A stretch of 64,000 nt of DNA from Nocardioides bruguierae (GTDB taxonomy: Bacteria > Actinomycetota > Actinomycetes > Propionibacteriales > Nocardioidaceae), in NCBI RefSeq assembly GCF_023656415.1, contig NZ_JAMOIL010000009.1, positions 1 to 64,000 on the forward strand. Reading direction: 5' to 3'. Positions 24,212 to 32,416 of this stretch are shown piece by piece; within the stretch, counting starts at the first letter, position 1; every line of letters begins with the position of its first letter. The notes beneath the pieces were generated by a model. It searched no databases. It saw nothing but the letters and a program-made list of their open reading frames with translations, and was not told the origin of the DNA. The translations under genes were made by a program, and so were the position numbers.

Positions 24212-25114
24212 ATGCGCCGTCGCCTCGCCCTGCCTGCCCTTGCTGCCGCGTCCGTGCTGGTGCTCAGCGCCTGCGCGCCGACCGAGGAGTCGGTCTCGGC
24301 CTCCGACGACGGCTCGACGACGGCCGACGCGACGGCCAGCAGCAGCGAGTCGGCCGACCCGGCCGCCTGCGTCACCGACGACATGCTGACGACGGCCGGC
24401 ACGCTGACGGTGGGCACCGACTCGCCGACCTACTCGCCGTGGTTCAAGGGCAACGACCCGACCAACGGCAAGGGGTACGAGTCGGCCGTGGCCTACGAGG
24501 TCGCCGACCGCCTCGGGTTCAGCCAGGACGAGGTCACCTGGACCGTCGTGCCCTTCAACACCTCCTACGCGCCCGGCGCGAAGGACTTCGACTTCGACAT
24601 CAACCAGATCTCGATCACGCCGCAGCGCGCGAAGGTCGTCGACTTCTCCGACGGCTACTACTCCGCTGCCCAGGCGGTCATCGCGCTGGACGGCTCGGCC
24701 GCCGCGGACGCCACCAGCCTGGACGACCTCAAGAGCCTGAACCTCGGCGCGCAGACCGGCACCACCAGCCTCACCGCGATCACCGACGTGATCCAGCCCG
24801 ACTCCGACCCGTCCGTCTTCCAGACCACGAACGCCGCCGTGCAGGCGCTGCAGAACGGTCAGGTCGACGCGATCCTCGCCGACCTGCCCACCGCCTTCTA
24901 CATCTCGGCCGTGCAGCTGGACGGCGGCACCATCGTCGGCCAGTTCCAGCCCGAGACCGGCGAGACCGAGGAGTTCGGCATGCTCTTCGCGAAGGGCTCC
25001 AGCCTCGTGACCTGCGTGGACGAGGCGCTCGCCGCGATGGAGGACGACGGCACGCTGGCCGCGATCGAGAAGAAGTGGCTCTCCGACTCCGTGTCCGTCC
25101 CCGAGCTGGACTGA
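24212..25114 (+). CDS. Amino-acid ABC transporter substrate-binding lipoprotein
   Basis: 300 aa. Lipobox LSAC (Cys at about 21) after a short signal, a Ser/Thr/Asp-rich linker, then a family 3 (SBP_bac_3) solute-binding domain: TLTVGTDSPTYSPWFKGND, FDFDINQISITPQRAKVVDFSDGYY, LGAQTGTTS and GQVDAILADLPTAFY. The family binds polar amino acids or opines. It begins a three-gene import operon with the permease (18 nt downstream) and the ATPase. Ligand specificity cannot be read from the sequence. Confidence 0.92.
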   Translation: MRRRLALPALAAASVLVLSACAPTEESVSASDDGSTTADATASSSESADPAACVTDDMLTTAGTLTVGTDSPTYSPWFKGNDPTNGKGYESAVAYEVADRLGFSQDEVTWTVVPFNTSYAPGAKDFDFDINQISITPQRAKVVDFSDGYYSAAQAVIALDGSAAADATSLDDLKSLNLGAQTGTTSLTAITDVIQPDSDPSVFQTTNAAVQALQNGQVDAILADLPTAFYISAVQLDGGTIVGQFQPETGETEEFGMLFAKGSSLVTCVDEALAAMEDDGTLAAIEKKWLSDSVSVPELD

Positions 25115-25132
25115 TCGGGGTCGGCACCGGGC

Positions 25133-26011
25133 GTGGGTCCCTCAGCAGCGCGGGCAGCGGCGCCCGCGGACTGGTCCCCGAGCGAGCGTGAGCTCGAGCG
25201 GCGGGCCCTCCGTCGACGGCAGCGGCGTCGCTCCACCCTGATCGCCACGGTCATGACCGTGGTGGTGCTCGGCCTCCTCCTCGTGGGGCTGGTCAGCTCG
25301 CCCGGCTGGGAGCGGGTCAAGGAGTACTTCTTCTCGCCCGAGGCCGCCCGCGAGTCGTGGCGGGCGGTGCTCGAGGCGATGTGGCTCAACGTCCGCCTCT
25401 TCGTCGTCTGCGAGATCGGCATCCTCGTGCTGGGCCTGCTCATCGCGGTCGCCCGCACGACCCGCTCGGCCTGGCTGGCGCCCGTGCGCGTGGTGGCGGT
25501 CGTCTACACCGACGTCGTCCGCGGCATCCCGACGATCCTGCTGATCACGATGTTCGGCTTCGGCATCCCGGCGCTGCAGCTGCAGGGCATCACCAACGAC
25601 CGGGTCGTGTGGGCCGGCGTCGCGCTCGTGGTCTCCTACTCGGCCTACGTCTCGGAGGTCTTCCGCGCGGGGCTGGAGTCGGTGCACCCCTCGCAGGTGG
25701 CCAGCGCCCGCGCGCTCGGGCTCTCCGAGGGGCGCATCCTGCGGCACGTGGTGGTGCCCCAGGCGGTGCGCCGCATCGTCCCGCCACTGCTCAACGACTT
25801 CGTGTCCCTGCAGAAGGACACCGCGCTCGTCTCCGTGCTGGGCGTCCTGGACGGCGTCTTCTGGGCCACCAACTACGCCAACTTCAACTTCAACTACACG
25901 CCGATGGTGGTCGTGGCGCTCTACTTCGTCGTGCTCACGGTGCCGCTGGCCCGGCTCACCGACCACCTGCAGAAGCGGCTGGTCGAGCGGGAGAGGGCGG
26001 GTGCCCGATGA
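25133..26011 (+). CDS. Amino-acid ABC transporter permease
   Basis: 292 aa. A charged, Arg-rich cytoplasmic N-terminus (RRALRRRQRRR) precedes one extra membrane segment and the HisM/GlnP-type permease domain. The EAA loop that contacts the ATPase is SARALGLSEGRILRHVVVPQAVRRIVPPLLNDFVSLQKDTAL. The ending LTDHLQKRLVERER is typical. It overlaps the ATPase start by 4 nt (ATGA). GTG 25133 has only a weak upstream site, so translation may be coupled to the preceding gene. Confidence 0.9.
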   Translation: MGPSAARAAAPADWSPSERELERRALRRRQRRRSTLIATVMTVVVLGLLLVGLVSSPGWERVKEYFFSPEAARESWRAVLEAMWLNVRLFVVCEIGILVLGLLIAVARTTRSAWLAPVRVVAVVYTDVVRGIPTILLITMFGFGIPALQLQGITNDRVVWAGVALVVSYSAYVSEVFRAGLESVHPSQVASARALGLSEGRILRHVVVPQAVRRIVPPLLNDFVSLQKDTALVSVLGVLDGVFWATNYANFNFNYTPMVVVALYFVVLTVPLARLTDHLQKRLVERERAGAR

Positions 26012-26739
26012 GCGCGCTGCTGTCGGTGCGCGACCTGCGCAAGTCCTACGGCGACCGGGTCGTGCTCGAGGGCATCGACCTCGACGTCGAGCCCGGCGAG
26101 GTGGTGTGCCTGATCGGCGCCTCGGGGTCGGGCAAGTCGACGCTGCTGCGGTGCCTGAACCTGCTCGAGCAGACCGACGACGGCACCATCACGTTCGAGG
26201 GCAGCGAGATCACCGACCCCCGCACCGACGAGCGAGCCGTGCGCCGGCGGATGGGCATGGTCTTCCAGGCCTACAACCTGTTCCCGCACCTCACGGTGCT
26301 GCAGAACTGCGTGCTCGCCCCGCGGTTCGCCCACCGTCGCTCCCGCCGCGAGGCGGAGGCGCGGGCCCGTGACCTGCTCGGACGCTTCGGTCTCGGTGAC
26401 TTCGCGGACGTCCACCCCGACCGGCTCAGCGGTGGCCAGCAGCAGCGCGCCGCCGTCGTCCGCGCCCTGTGCACGAGCCCGTCGCTGCTCCTGCTCGACG
26501 AGGTGACCGCCGCCCTGGACCCCGAGCTCGTCGGTGAGGTGCTCGGCATCCTGCGCGAGCTCGCCGCCGAGGGCACCACGATGGTGCTGGCCACGCACGA
26601 GATGTCGTTCGCGCGGGACGTCGCCACCCGCGTCGTCTTCCTCGACGCCGGCCGCGTCTGCGAGGAGGGCCCGCCCTCCCAGGTGCTCGGCGCGCCGCTG
26701 CAGGAGCGGACCCGCGCCTTCCTCGCCCGCGTCCTCTGA
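26008..26739 (+). CDS. Amino-acid ABC transporter ATP-binding protein
   Basis: 243 aa, GlnQ/HisP type. Walker A GASGSGKST (about residue 39), Q-loop MVFQAYNLFPHLTVLQN, signature LSGGQQQRAAVVRAL and Walker B LLLLDEVTAALDPELVGEVL are intact, with the switch His in ATHEMSF. It powers the importer formed with the two preceding genes. The Walker B reads DEVTAALD rather than the commoner DEPTSALD, a frequent actinobacterial variant. Confidence 0.92.
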   Translation: MSALLSVRDLRKSYGDRVVLEGIDLDVEPGEVVCLIGASGSGKSTLLRCLNLLEQTDDGTITFEGSEITDPRTDERAVRRRMGMVFQAYNLFPHLTVLQNCVLAPRFAHRRSRREAEARARDLLGRFGLGDFADVHPDRLSGGQQQRAAVVRALCTSPSLLLLDEVTAALDPELVGEVLGILRELAAEGTTMVLATHEMSFARDVATRVVFLDAGRVCEEGPPSQVLGAPLQERTRAFLARVL

Positions 26740-26758
26740 CCAGCGCACTCCCCGCGGG

Positions 26759-26801
26759 ACGTCATGCGGAGCGGACGCAGTCCCCCTCAGATGCATGACG
26801 T
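26759..26801. promoter_or_regulatory. Long-spaced inverted repeat before the racemase gene
   Basis: ACGTCATGC (26759-26767) and GCATGACGT (26793-26801) are perfect inverted copies 25 nt apart, the right arm lying just upstream of the CAGGAT -10-like box (26810-26815) of the next gene. It could be an operator or an RNA structure after the ABC operon. Confidence 0.4.
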
Positions 26802-26822
26802 GCCGGGTGCAGGATGGGGCGC

Positions 26823-27995
26823 ATGCCTCAGCAGCAGAACCCCGGTGACCAGGCAGGACGAGGCGGGCCGCTGGCCGGCGTGAAGGTGGTCGAGCTGGCG
26901 GGCATCGGACCCGGTCCGCACGCCTGCATGATCCTGGCGGACCTGGGCGCGGACGTGATCCGGCTCGACCGGCCGCAGGGCCAGATGTTCACCGGCGGCG
27001 CGCACGACCTGCTCGACCGCGGCCGCCCCAGCGTCGCGCTCGACCTCACCCACCCCGAGGCGGCCGACCTGGTGCTCAGCCTGGTGCGCGACGCCGACGT
27101 GCTCGTCGAGGGGATGCGGCCCGGGGTCACCGAGCGTCGCGGCGTCGGGCCGGCGGAGTGCCTCGCGGTGAACCCGGCGCTGGTCTACGGGCGGATGACC
27201 GGCTGGGGGCAGGACGGTCCGCTCGCCCAGGCCGCCGGCCACGACCTGACCTACACCGCGCTCACCGGCGCGCTGCACGGCGCGGGGCAGGACCCGGCGC
27301 GTCCGCACTTCCCCCGCAACCTGCTCGGCGACTTCGGCGGCGGCTCGACGTACCTGGTCATCGGCGTGCTCGCCGCGCTCACGCACGCCCGCGCGACCGG
27401 CCGCGGCCAGGTGGTCGACGCCGCGATCGTCGACGGCCTCGCCCACCTCGACGCGATGACCCACGCGCTGGCCAACGGTGGCCTCGACACCCAGCCCCGC
27501 GGCCGCAACCTGCTCGACGGCGGCGCCCCGTTCTACGACCTCTACGAGACCGCGGACGGCGGCCACGTCGCCGTCGGTGCCCTCGAGCCGCCGTTCTTCG
27601 CGGCCCTGATCGAGGTGCTGGACGTCGCAGCGGACTGCCCCGGCCAGCTCGACCTGGCCCGCTGGCCGGAGATGCGCGCCCTGTTCGCCGAGACGATCCG
27701 CGGCCGCACCCGGGAGGAGTGGACGGCCGCCGCCGAGGGCACGGACGCCTGCCTCGTCCCCGTGCTGACCCGGGAGGAGGCGCCGCTCCACCCGCACCTG
27801 GCCGCGCGCGGCACCTTCCTGCCCGGCGAGCACGGCCCCCAGCCCGCCCCGGCACCCCGGTTCTCCGAGACGCCGGCGAGCCTCGGCACCCCTCCGCCGG
27901 CCGTGGTCGGTCAGGACACCCGCGCCGCGCTGGCCGCCTGGGGGGTCGCGGACGTCGACGGCCTGATCGCGCGCGGGGTCGTCCACCAGGCCTGA
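26823..27995 (+). CDS. Alpha-methylacyl-CoA racemase / CaiB-BaiF family
   Basis: 390 aa. The class III CoA-transferase fold is shown by LAGVKVVELAGIGPGPHACMILADLGADVIRLDRP, ERRGVGPAECLAVNPALVYGRMTGWGQDGP and HDLTYTALTGALH. The racemase residues of mycobacterial MCR appear present: a His in ALTGALH and an Asp in NLLGDFGGGS. This favours epimerisation of 2-methyl-branched acyl-CoA, needed before beta-oxidation of sterol or branched chains, over CoA transfer. The ATG at 26823 was chosen for its -10 spacing; ATG 26814 is an alternative. Confidence 0.88.
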   Translation: MPQQQNPGDQAGRGGPLAGVKVVELAGIGPGPHACMILADLGADVIRLDRPQGQMFTGGAHDLLDRGRPSVALDLTHPEAADLVLSLVRDADVLVEGMRPGVTERRGVGPAECLAVNPALVYGRMTGWGQDGPLAQAAGHDLTYTALTGALHGAGQDPARPHFPRNLLGDFGGGSTYLVIGVLAALTHARATGRGQVVDAAIVDGLAHLDAMTHALANGGLDTQPRGRNLLDGGAPFYDLYETADGGHVAVGALEPPFFAALIEVLDVAADCPGQLDLARWPEMRALFAETIRGRTREEWTAAAEGTDACLVPVLTREEAPLHPHLAARGTFLPGEHGPQPAPAPRFSETPASLGTPPPAVVGQDTRAALAAWGVADVDGLIARGVVHQA

Positions 27996-28023
27996 GGTCT
28001 CGATCACCGGGAGGCGTGCCAGC

Positions 28024-28075
28024 ACAGATCTCCACTAATGAATATCTGTCAATAACGGCGGATCCGCGTTACCGT
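28024..28075 (+). promoter_or_regulatory. Promoter with overlapping inverted repeat (monooxygenase gene)
   Basis: -35 TGTCAA (28047-28052), 17-nt spacer, -10 TACCGT (28070-28075), then 6 nt to ATG 28082, so leaderless. ACAGAT (28024-28029) and ATCTGT (28044-28049) form an inverted repeat whose right arm overlaps the -35. The stretch is unusually AT-rich for the window. Confidence 0.6.
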
Positions 28076-28081
28076 CGCCAC

Positions 28082-29551
28082 ATGACCTCCCAGGACACCA
28101 GCCCGGCGCAGCCGGTGGAGGACGTCGACGTCCTCGTCATCGGCGCGGGGCTCTCCGGCATCGGCGCCGCCTGCCAGATCGTCACCCGCCACCCCGGCAA
28201 GTCCGTCGCGGTGCTCGAGGCCCGCGCCACGAGCGGCGGCACGTGGGACCTGTTCCGCTACCCCGGCATCCGGTCGGACTCGGACATGTTCACCTTCGGC
28301 TTCCGGTGGCGGCCGTGGCCCAGCGACACCGCGCTGGCCGACGGGCACCTGATCCTCGACTACCTGCGGGCGGTCGCGGAGGAGTACGACGTGGAGCGGC
28401 TCATCCGCTACGACCACCGCGTCACCAGCGCCGCGTGGAGCAGCGACGAGCAGCGCTGGACGGTCACCTACACCCACGACGGGGTCGAGAAGCAGGTCCG
28501 GTGCAGCCTGCTGTGGGGCTGCTCCGGCTACTACGACTACGACCAGGGCCACGCCCCGGTGTTCCCCGGGGCCGAGTACTTCGAGGGGCAGGTCGTGCAC
28601 CCGCAGTTCTGGCCCGAGGACCTCGACCACGCCGGCAAGAAGGTCGTGGTGATCGGCTCCGGGGCCACCGCCGTGACGCTCGTGCCGGCCATGGCGCCGA
28701 CCGCCGAGCACGTGACGATGCTCCAGCGCTCGCCCACCTACATCCTCTCCCGGCCCGGCCGCGACGGCTGGGGCAAGGCCCTGGCCCGGCTGCCCGAGAA
28801 GCTCCGGTTCCCGCTGGTGCGGTGGAAGAACATCCTGGTGCAGGTGGGCAGCTACCAGCTGTTCCAGCGCCGGCCGGAGTGGGGCAAGAACCTCATCCGC
28901 ACCGCCACGGCGCGGCAGCTGGAGGGCACGGGCCTCGACGTGGACACCCACTTCAAGCCCGACTACAACCCGTGGGACCAGCGGCTCTGCTTCGTCCCCG
29001 ACTCCGACCTGTTCAAGGCGCTGCGCAGTGGCAAGGCCGACGTGGTCACCGACCACATCGACACCTTCGACGCCACCGGCATCCGGCTGACCAGCGGCAA
29101 GCACCTGGACGCCGACATCATCGTCACGGCCACCGGCCTGCGGCTCAAGGCGTTCGGCGGCATCTCGATGACCGTCGACGGCGCCGAGGTCAAGGCCCAC
29201 GAGACGATGGCCTACAAGGCGCTGATGCTCTCCGGCGTCCCGAACTTCGTCTACACGATCGGCTACACGAACGCGTCCTGGACCCTCAAGGCCGACCTGG
29301 TCAGCGACTACGTCTGCCGGATGCTCGAGCACCTCGACACCCACGGGCTGAGCAGCTTCGTGGCCGAGCGCGACCCCAGCGTGGGGGAGCGGCCGTTCAT
29401 GGACTTCCAGTCCGGCTACGTGCTCCGCGCCCTCGACCACCTGCCCCGACAGGGCGACCGGGCGCCGTGGATGCTCAAGCAGAACTACCTCACCGACCTG
29501 CGCACCATCCGGCACGACGAGCTGGACGACGGGGTCCTGGCGTTCCGCTGA
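28082..29551 (+). CDS. Flavin-containing Baeyer-Villiger-type monooxygenase
   Basis: 489 aa. Two Rossmann motifs are present: FAD site VIGAGLSGIG (about 20) and NADPH site VIGSGATAVT (about 195). The Baeyer-Villiger fingerprint FxGxxxHxxxWP is matched exactly by FEGQVVHPQFWP, and GGTWDLFRYPGIRSDSDM is typical of EthA-like enzymes. It should insert oxygen next to a ketone or oxygenate S/N atoms, using NADPH and O2. No ethR-type regulator is adjacent, but an operator-like repeat lies in its promoter. Confidence 0.9.
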   Translation: MTSQDTSPAQPVEDVDVLVIGAGLSGIGAACQIVTRHPGKSVAVLEARATSGGTWDLFRYPGIRSDSDMFTFGFRWRPWPSDTALADGHLILDYLRAVAEEYDVERLIRYDHRVTSAAWSSDEQRWTVTYTHDGVEKQVRCSLLWGCSGYYDYDQGHAPVFPGAEYFEGQVVHPQFWPEDLDHAGKKVVVIGSGATAVTLVPAMAPTAEHVTMLQRSPTYILSRPGRDGWGKALARLPEKLRFPLVRWKNILVQVGSYQLFQRRPEWGKNLIRTATARQLEGTGLDVDTHFKPDYNPWDQRLCFVPDSDLFKALRSGKADVVTDHIDTFDATGIRLTSGKHLDADIIVTATGLRLKAFGGISMTVDGAEVKAHETMAYKALMLSGVPNFVYTIGYTNASWTLKADLVSDYVCRMLEHLDTHGLSSFVAERDPSVGERPFMDFQSGYVLRALDHLPRQGDRAPWMLKQNYLTDLRTIRHDELDDGVLAFR

Positions 29552-29594
29552 CGCCGCCCGTGCCCGAGGGGGTGAGAGGCCCCGGGTGCCGGAT

Positions 29595-29600
29595 GGGTAT
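29595..29600 (+). promoter_or_regulatory. Stress-sigma -10 (GGGTAT) before csbD-like gene
   Basis: GGGTAT is the -10 consensus of SigB/SigF-type sigma factors. No good -35 was found. Between it and the start codon, ATCCGAGGAGG occurs twice (29599-29609 and 29637-29647) around a 6-bp GC hairpin (29614-29631). Confidence 0.45.
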
Positions 29601-29651
29601 CCGAGGAGGGTGCGGCCCCGACGGCGGGGCCCTCTCATCCGAGGAGGAATC

Positions 29652-29846
29652 ATGGCGATCAGCGACAAGCTGTCGAACAAGTCCGAGGAGCTCGGCGGCA
29701 AGGGCAAGGAGACGGTCGGCGAGGCCACCGGCAACGAGCAGCTCCAGGCCGAGGGCAAGGCCGACCAGAGCTCGGCCGGCCTGAAGCAGGCCGGCGAGAA
29801 GCTCAAGGACGCGGCCAAGGACGTCAAGGGCGCCGTCTCGAAGTGA
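29652..29846 (+). CDS. CsbD-family stress protein
   Basis: 64 aa, highly charged and helical: SDKLSNKSEELGGKGKETVGEATGNEQLQAEGKADQSS matches the CsbD family core (GKxKExxGxxTGNxxLxxEGKxxQ). CsbD proteins accumulate under general stress; biochemical function is unknown. The ATG has a very strong GAGGAGGAA site 5 nt upstream, fitting high expression. The GGGTAT -10 agrees with stress-sigma control. Confidence 0.92.
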   Translation: MAISDKLSNKSEELGGKGKETVGEATGNEQLQAEGKADQSSAGLKQAGEKLKDAAKDVKGAVSK

Positions 29847-29851
29847 CGTGC

Positions 29852-29903
29852 CACGTCTGAGCACCACGTCTGAGCACCACCTCTGAGCACCGCGCCTGAG
29901 CGC
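29852..29903 (+). repeat. Four tandem 13-nt repeats
   Basis: Unit CACGTCTGAGCAC occurs at 29852 and 29865, with one change at 29878 and a degenerate fourth copy at 29891-29903. They lie between the CsbD-like stop codon and its terminator, so they are in the 3' UTR. Confidence 0.75.
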
Positions 29904-29935
29904 GCGTGACATCTCGGTCCCAGGACCGGGCCCGA

Positions 29936-29966
29936 CGAGGGCCGCCCCGCACCGGGGCGGCCCTCG
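29936..29966 (+). terminator. Hairpin terminator of the csbD-like gene
   Basis: 14-bp perfect stem (29936-29949 with 29953-29966), 3-nt loop, no U-run. Confidence 0.7.
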
Positions 29967-30077
29967 CCGCGTCCCGGGGTGCCTCCGTCCCCGGGCGGGT
30001 GACCCGACCCCGGCAGCGGTCGCGGGAGCATCGGAGGCGCCAACCGCCGCGACCGAGGTCAGGAGCCCGGAGGACCC

Positions 30078-30773
30078 GTGAGCCAGATCGTCCGCCGCAG
30101 CCTGTGGGACAAGGTCCCGCGCGACCACTGGGACAGCCCCCAGGTGCTGCGCCGACGCCAGGTCGTCGTGGCCGTGGTGGTCGTCGCCGGTGCGGTCGCC
30201 CTCGGCTTCCTGCTGCGCACCGACCCGGGCTCGGTCGCCTTCTACCTGCTCACCCTCGTGCTCGCGGCGATCTGGACGACCGGGGCGTTCGTCTCGGGTC
30301 GCATCCACCTGGGGCGGATCGCCTTCCGCGACCGGCTGGTGCGCCCCGTCCTCTCGCCGTTCCTGGTGGGGGCGGTGATGGTCGGGGTGTTCGTGGCCGG
30401 CGGGTACCTGGTGCAGGCCATCGACGTGCTGGCGCCGCTGGTCGACGAGATCCGCTCGGTGCTCGACTACTCGACGCAGGGCTCGCTGCCGATCCTGGTG
30501 GTGGTCACCGCGATCAACGGGATCGCCGAGGAGCTGTTCTTCCGCGGCGCCGCCTACGCGGCCACGCCGCGCCGCCCCGTCCTCGTGACGACGGTGGCCT
30601 ACCTGGTGGCGACGCTGGCCAGCGGCAACGTGATGCTCGCCTTCGCCGCGGTGCTGCTGGGCGTCGTGGTCGGGCTCGAGCGGCGGGCCTCCGGTGGGGT
30701 GCTGGCGCCGATCATCACGCACCTGACGTGGTCGCTGTCCATGCTGCTCGTGCTGCCGCTGGTGTTCGCCTGA
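30078..30773 (+). CDS. CPBP-family intramembrane metalloprotease
   Basis: 231 aa with six or so hydrophobic segments. The CAAX-protease/bacteriocin-processing (CPBP) motifs are present: NGIAEELFFRGAAY (EE-R, about 150-160), FAAVLLGVVVGLERRASGG, and IITHLTWSL with the third-motif His. Members cleave substrates within the membrane; here no bacteriocin or prenylation genes are nearby, so the substrate is unknown. GTG start with GGAGG 5 nt upstream. Confidence 0.88.
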   Translation: MSQIVRRSLWDKVPRDHWDSPQVLRRRQVVVAVVVVAGAVALGFLLRTDPGSVAFYLLTLVLAAIWTTGAFVSGRIHLGRIAFRDRLVRPVLSPFLVGAVMVGVFVAGGYLVQAIDVLAPLVDEIRSVLDYSTQGSLPILVVVTAINGIAEELFFRGAAYAATPRRPVLVTTVAYLVATLASGNVMLAFAAVLLGVVVGLERRASGGVLAPIITHLTWSLSMLLVLPLVFA

Positions 30774-30871
30774 CGATTGTCGGGTAAAGCCGCAGGTCGC
30801 GCCGGGTCCGACGGTGCCCGAGGCGCGTGCAAGAGAGGTCAAATGTACCCCTCACCTGGGCCGACGGGACC

Positions 30872-30889
30872 TTGTGAAAGTTCTCACGA
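30872..30889. promoter_or_regulatory. Rex redox-repressor operator candidate
   Basis: TTGTGAA-AGTT-CTCACGA matches the Rex consensus TTGTGAA-N4-TTCACAA at 12 of 14 positions. It ends 4 nt before the cydA -35. In Streptomyces, Rex represses cydABCD when NADH is low. Confidence 0.7.
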
Positions 30890-30893
30890 GCGC

Positions 30894-30922
30894 TTCTGAA
30901 GACACTGTGGGGCACGTACCTT
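30894..30922 (+). promoter_or_regulatory. cydA promoter
   Basis: -35 TTCTGA (30894-30899), 17-nt spacer, -10 TACCTT (30917-30922), then 6 nt to GTG 30929: a leaderless arrangement directly after the Rex-like site. Confidence 0.6.
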
Positions 30923-30928
30923 GGCAGC

Positions 30929-32416
30929 GTGATGCCCCTTCTCGACACCGTCGTCGGGTCGCTCGACGTGCACGCGAGCCTGACCGCCCTGACCTCCCTG
31001 ACCGCCGACGCGAGCAGCACCGCAGACCCGGCGGGCCTGCTGCCGGCCCGCCAGCAGATGGCGCTGTCGCTGGGCTGGCACATCATCCTGGCGTGCTTCG
31101 GCGTCGCCTTCCCGACGATCATCCTGGCGATGCACTGGCGCGGTGTGTACCGCGAGGACGCCGACGCGATGCGTCTCGCCCGTCGCTGGTCGAAGGTCTC
31201 GGCGGTCCTCTTCGCGATCGGTGCGGTCTCCGGCACCGTGCTCAGCTTCGAGATGGGCCTGCTCTGGCCCGGCCTCATGGGCACGTTCGGCGACGTCCTC
31301 GGCCTGCCGTTCGCGTTCGAGGGCCTCGCGTTCTTCCTCGAGGCGATCTTCATCGGCCTCTACCTCTACGGGTGGGACCGGATGAAGCCCAAGGTGCACC
31401 TGCTGATGCTGGTGCCGATGGCCATCACGGGCGTGGTCGGCACGTTCTGCGTGCTCGCGGTGAACGCGTGGATGAACGAGCCCACCGGCTTCGACATCGT
31501 GGACGGTGAGGTCACCAACATCCAGCCCTGGGCCGCGTTCTTCAACGACCGCGTCTGGCTCCAGTTCGGCCACATGTGGGTCGCCACGTTCATGGTCGCG
31601 GGCTTCTGCATCGCCGCGGTCTACGCCGTGGGGATGCTCAAGGGCCGTCGCGACCGGCACCACCGTCTCGGCTTCATCGTGCCGTTCGTCTTCGCCTCGG
31701 TGGCCGCGATCTCCCAGCCCGTCGTGGGCCACTTCCTCGGCGCGGAGCTGGCCGAGATCCAGCCGAGCAAGCTCGCCGCGATGGAGCTGGCCACCACGTC
31801 CGAGAGCCCCTCGCCGATGACGCTGGGCGGGTACGTCAACAGCGACGGCGAGAAGGTCGGCGCCATCGAGATCCCCTACCTGGGCTCGATCATCGCGATG
31901 GAGTCGCTCTCGGAGCCGGTGCCCTCCCTGGACGAGTTCGCGGAGGAGGACCTGCCGCCGGTCAACCTCACCCACTGGTCGTTCCAGATCATGATCGGTC
32001 TGGGCATGCTGCTGATGGGCCTCGCCCTGATCTTCTGGTTCGCGCGCTGGCGGAAGTGGGACCTGCTCGACGCCGACCGGGCCACGAGCCGGTGGTTCCT
32101 GCGGATCATGGCCTTCTCCGGCATCGCGGCGATCGCCGCCATGGAGACGGGCTGGATCACCACCGAGGTGGGCCGCCAGCCCTGGATCGTCTACGGCGTC
32201 ATGCGCACCCCCGAGGCAGCCGGCGACAACTCCGGGCTGTGGTGGCTCTACTGGATCACCGTCGTCGTCTACACGCTGATGACGATCGGCGCGATCGTCG
32301 TCCTGCGCTCGATGGCCAAGCGGTGGCGCCGAGGGGACGAGTCGCTGCCCAGCCCGTACGGGCCGGAGCTGGAGACCGGCTCGGCGACGGACGCGGCGCA
32401 GGAGCCCGCCCGATGA
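30929..32416 (+). CDS. cydA: Cytochrome bd oxidase subunit I
   Basis: 495 aa. The CydA pattern is clear: ARQQMALSLGWHIILACFGVAFP (haem-ligand His in GWH), GAVSGTVLSFEMGLLWP, FEGLAFFLEAIFIGLYLYGWDRM, LQFGHMWVA with a second haem His, and GWITTEVGRQPWIVYGVMRT of the quinol site. With CydB it forms the quinol oxidase that reduces O2 to water at high affinity without pumping protons. GTG start chosen from promoter spacing; ATG 30932 is the next codon. A Rex-like site upstream indicates redox control. Confidence 0.95.
   Translation: MMPLLDTVVGSLDVHASLTALTSLTADASSTADPAGLLPARQQMALSLGWHIILACFGVAFPTIILAMHWRGVYREDADAMRLARRWSKVSAVLFAIGAVSGTVLSFEMGLLWPGLMGTFGDVLGLPFAFEGLAFFLEAIFIGLYLYGWDRMKPKVHLLMLVPMAITGVVGTFCVLAVNAWMNEPTGFDIVDGEVTNIQPWAAFFNDRVWLQFGHMWVATFMVAGFCIAAVYAVGMLKGRRDRHHRLGFIVPFVFASVAAISQPVVGHFLGAELAEIQPSKLAAMELATTSESPSPMTLGGYVNSDGEKVGAIEIPYLGSIIAMESLSEPVPSLDEFAEEDLPPVNLTHWSFQIMIGLGMLLMGLALIFWFARWRKWDLLDADRATSRWFLRIMAFSGIAAIAAMETGWITTEVGRQPWIVYGVMRTPEAAGDNSGLWWLYWITVVVYTLMTIGAIVVLRSMAKRWRRGDESLPSPYGPELETGSATDAAQEPAR

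Noticed and set aside
29852..29903. Short repeats considered as a CRISPR array
   Set aside because: Units are 13 nt and directly abutting with no spacers; no cas genes are present.
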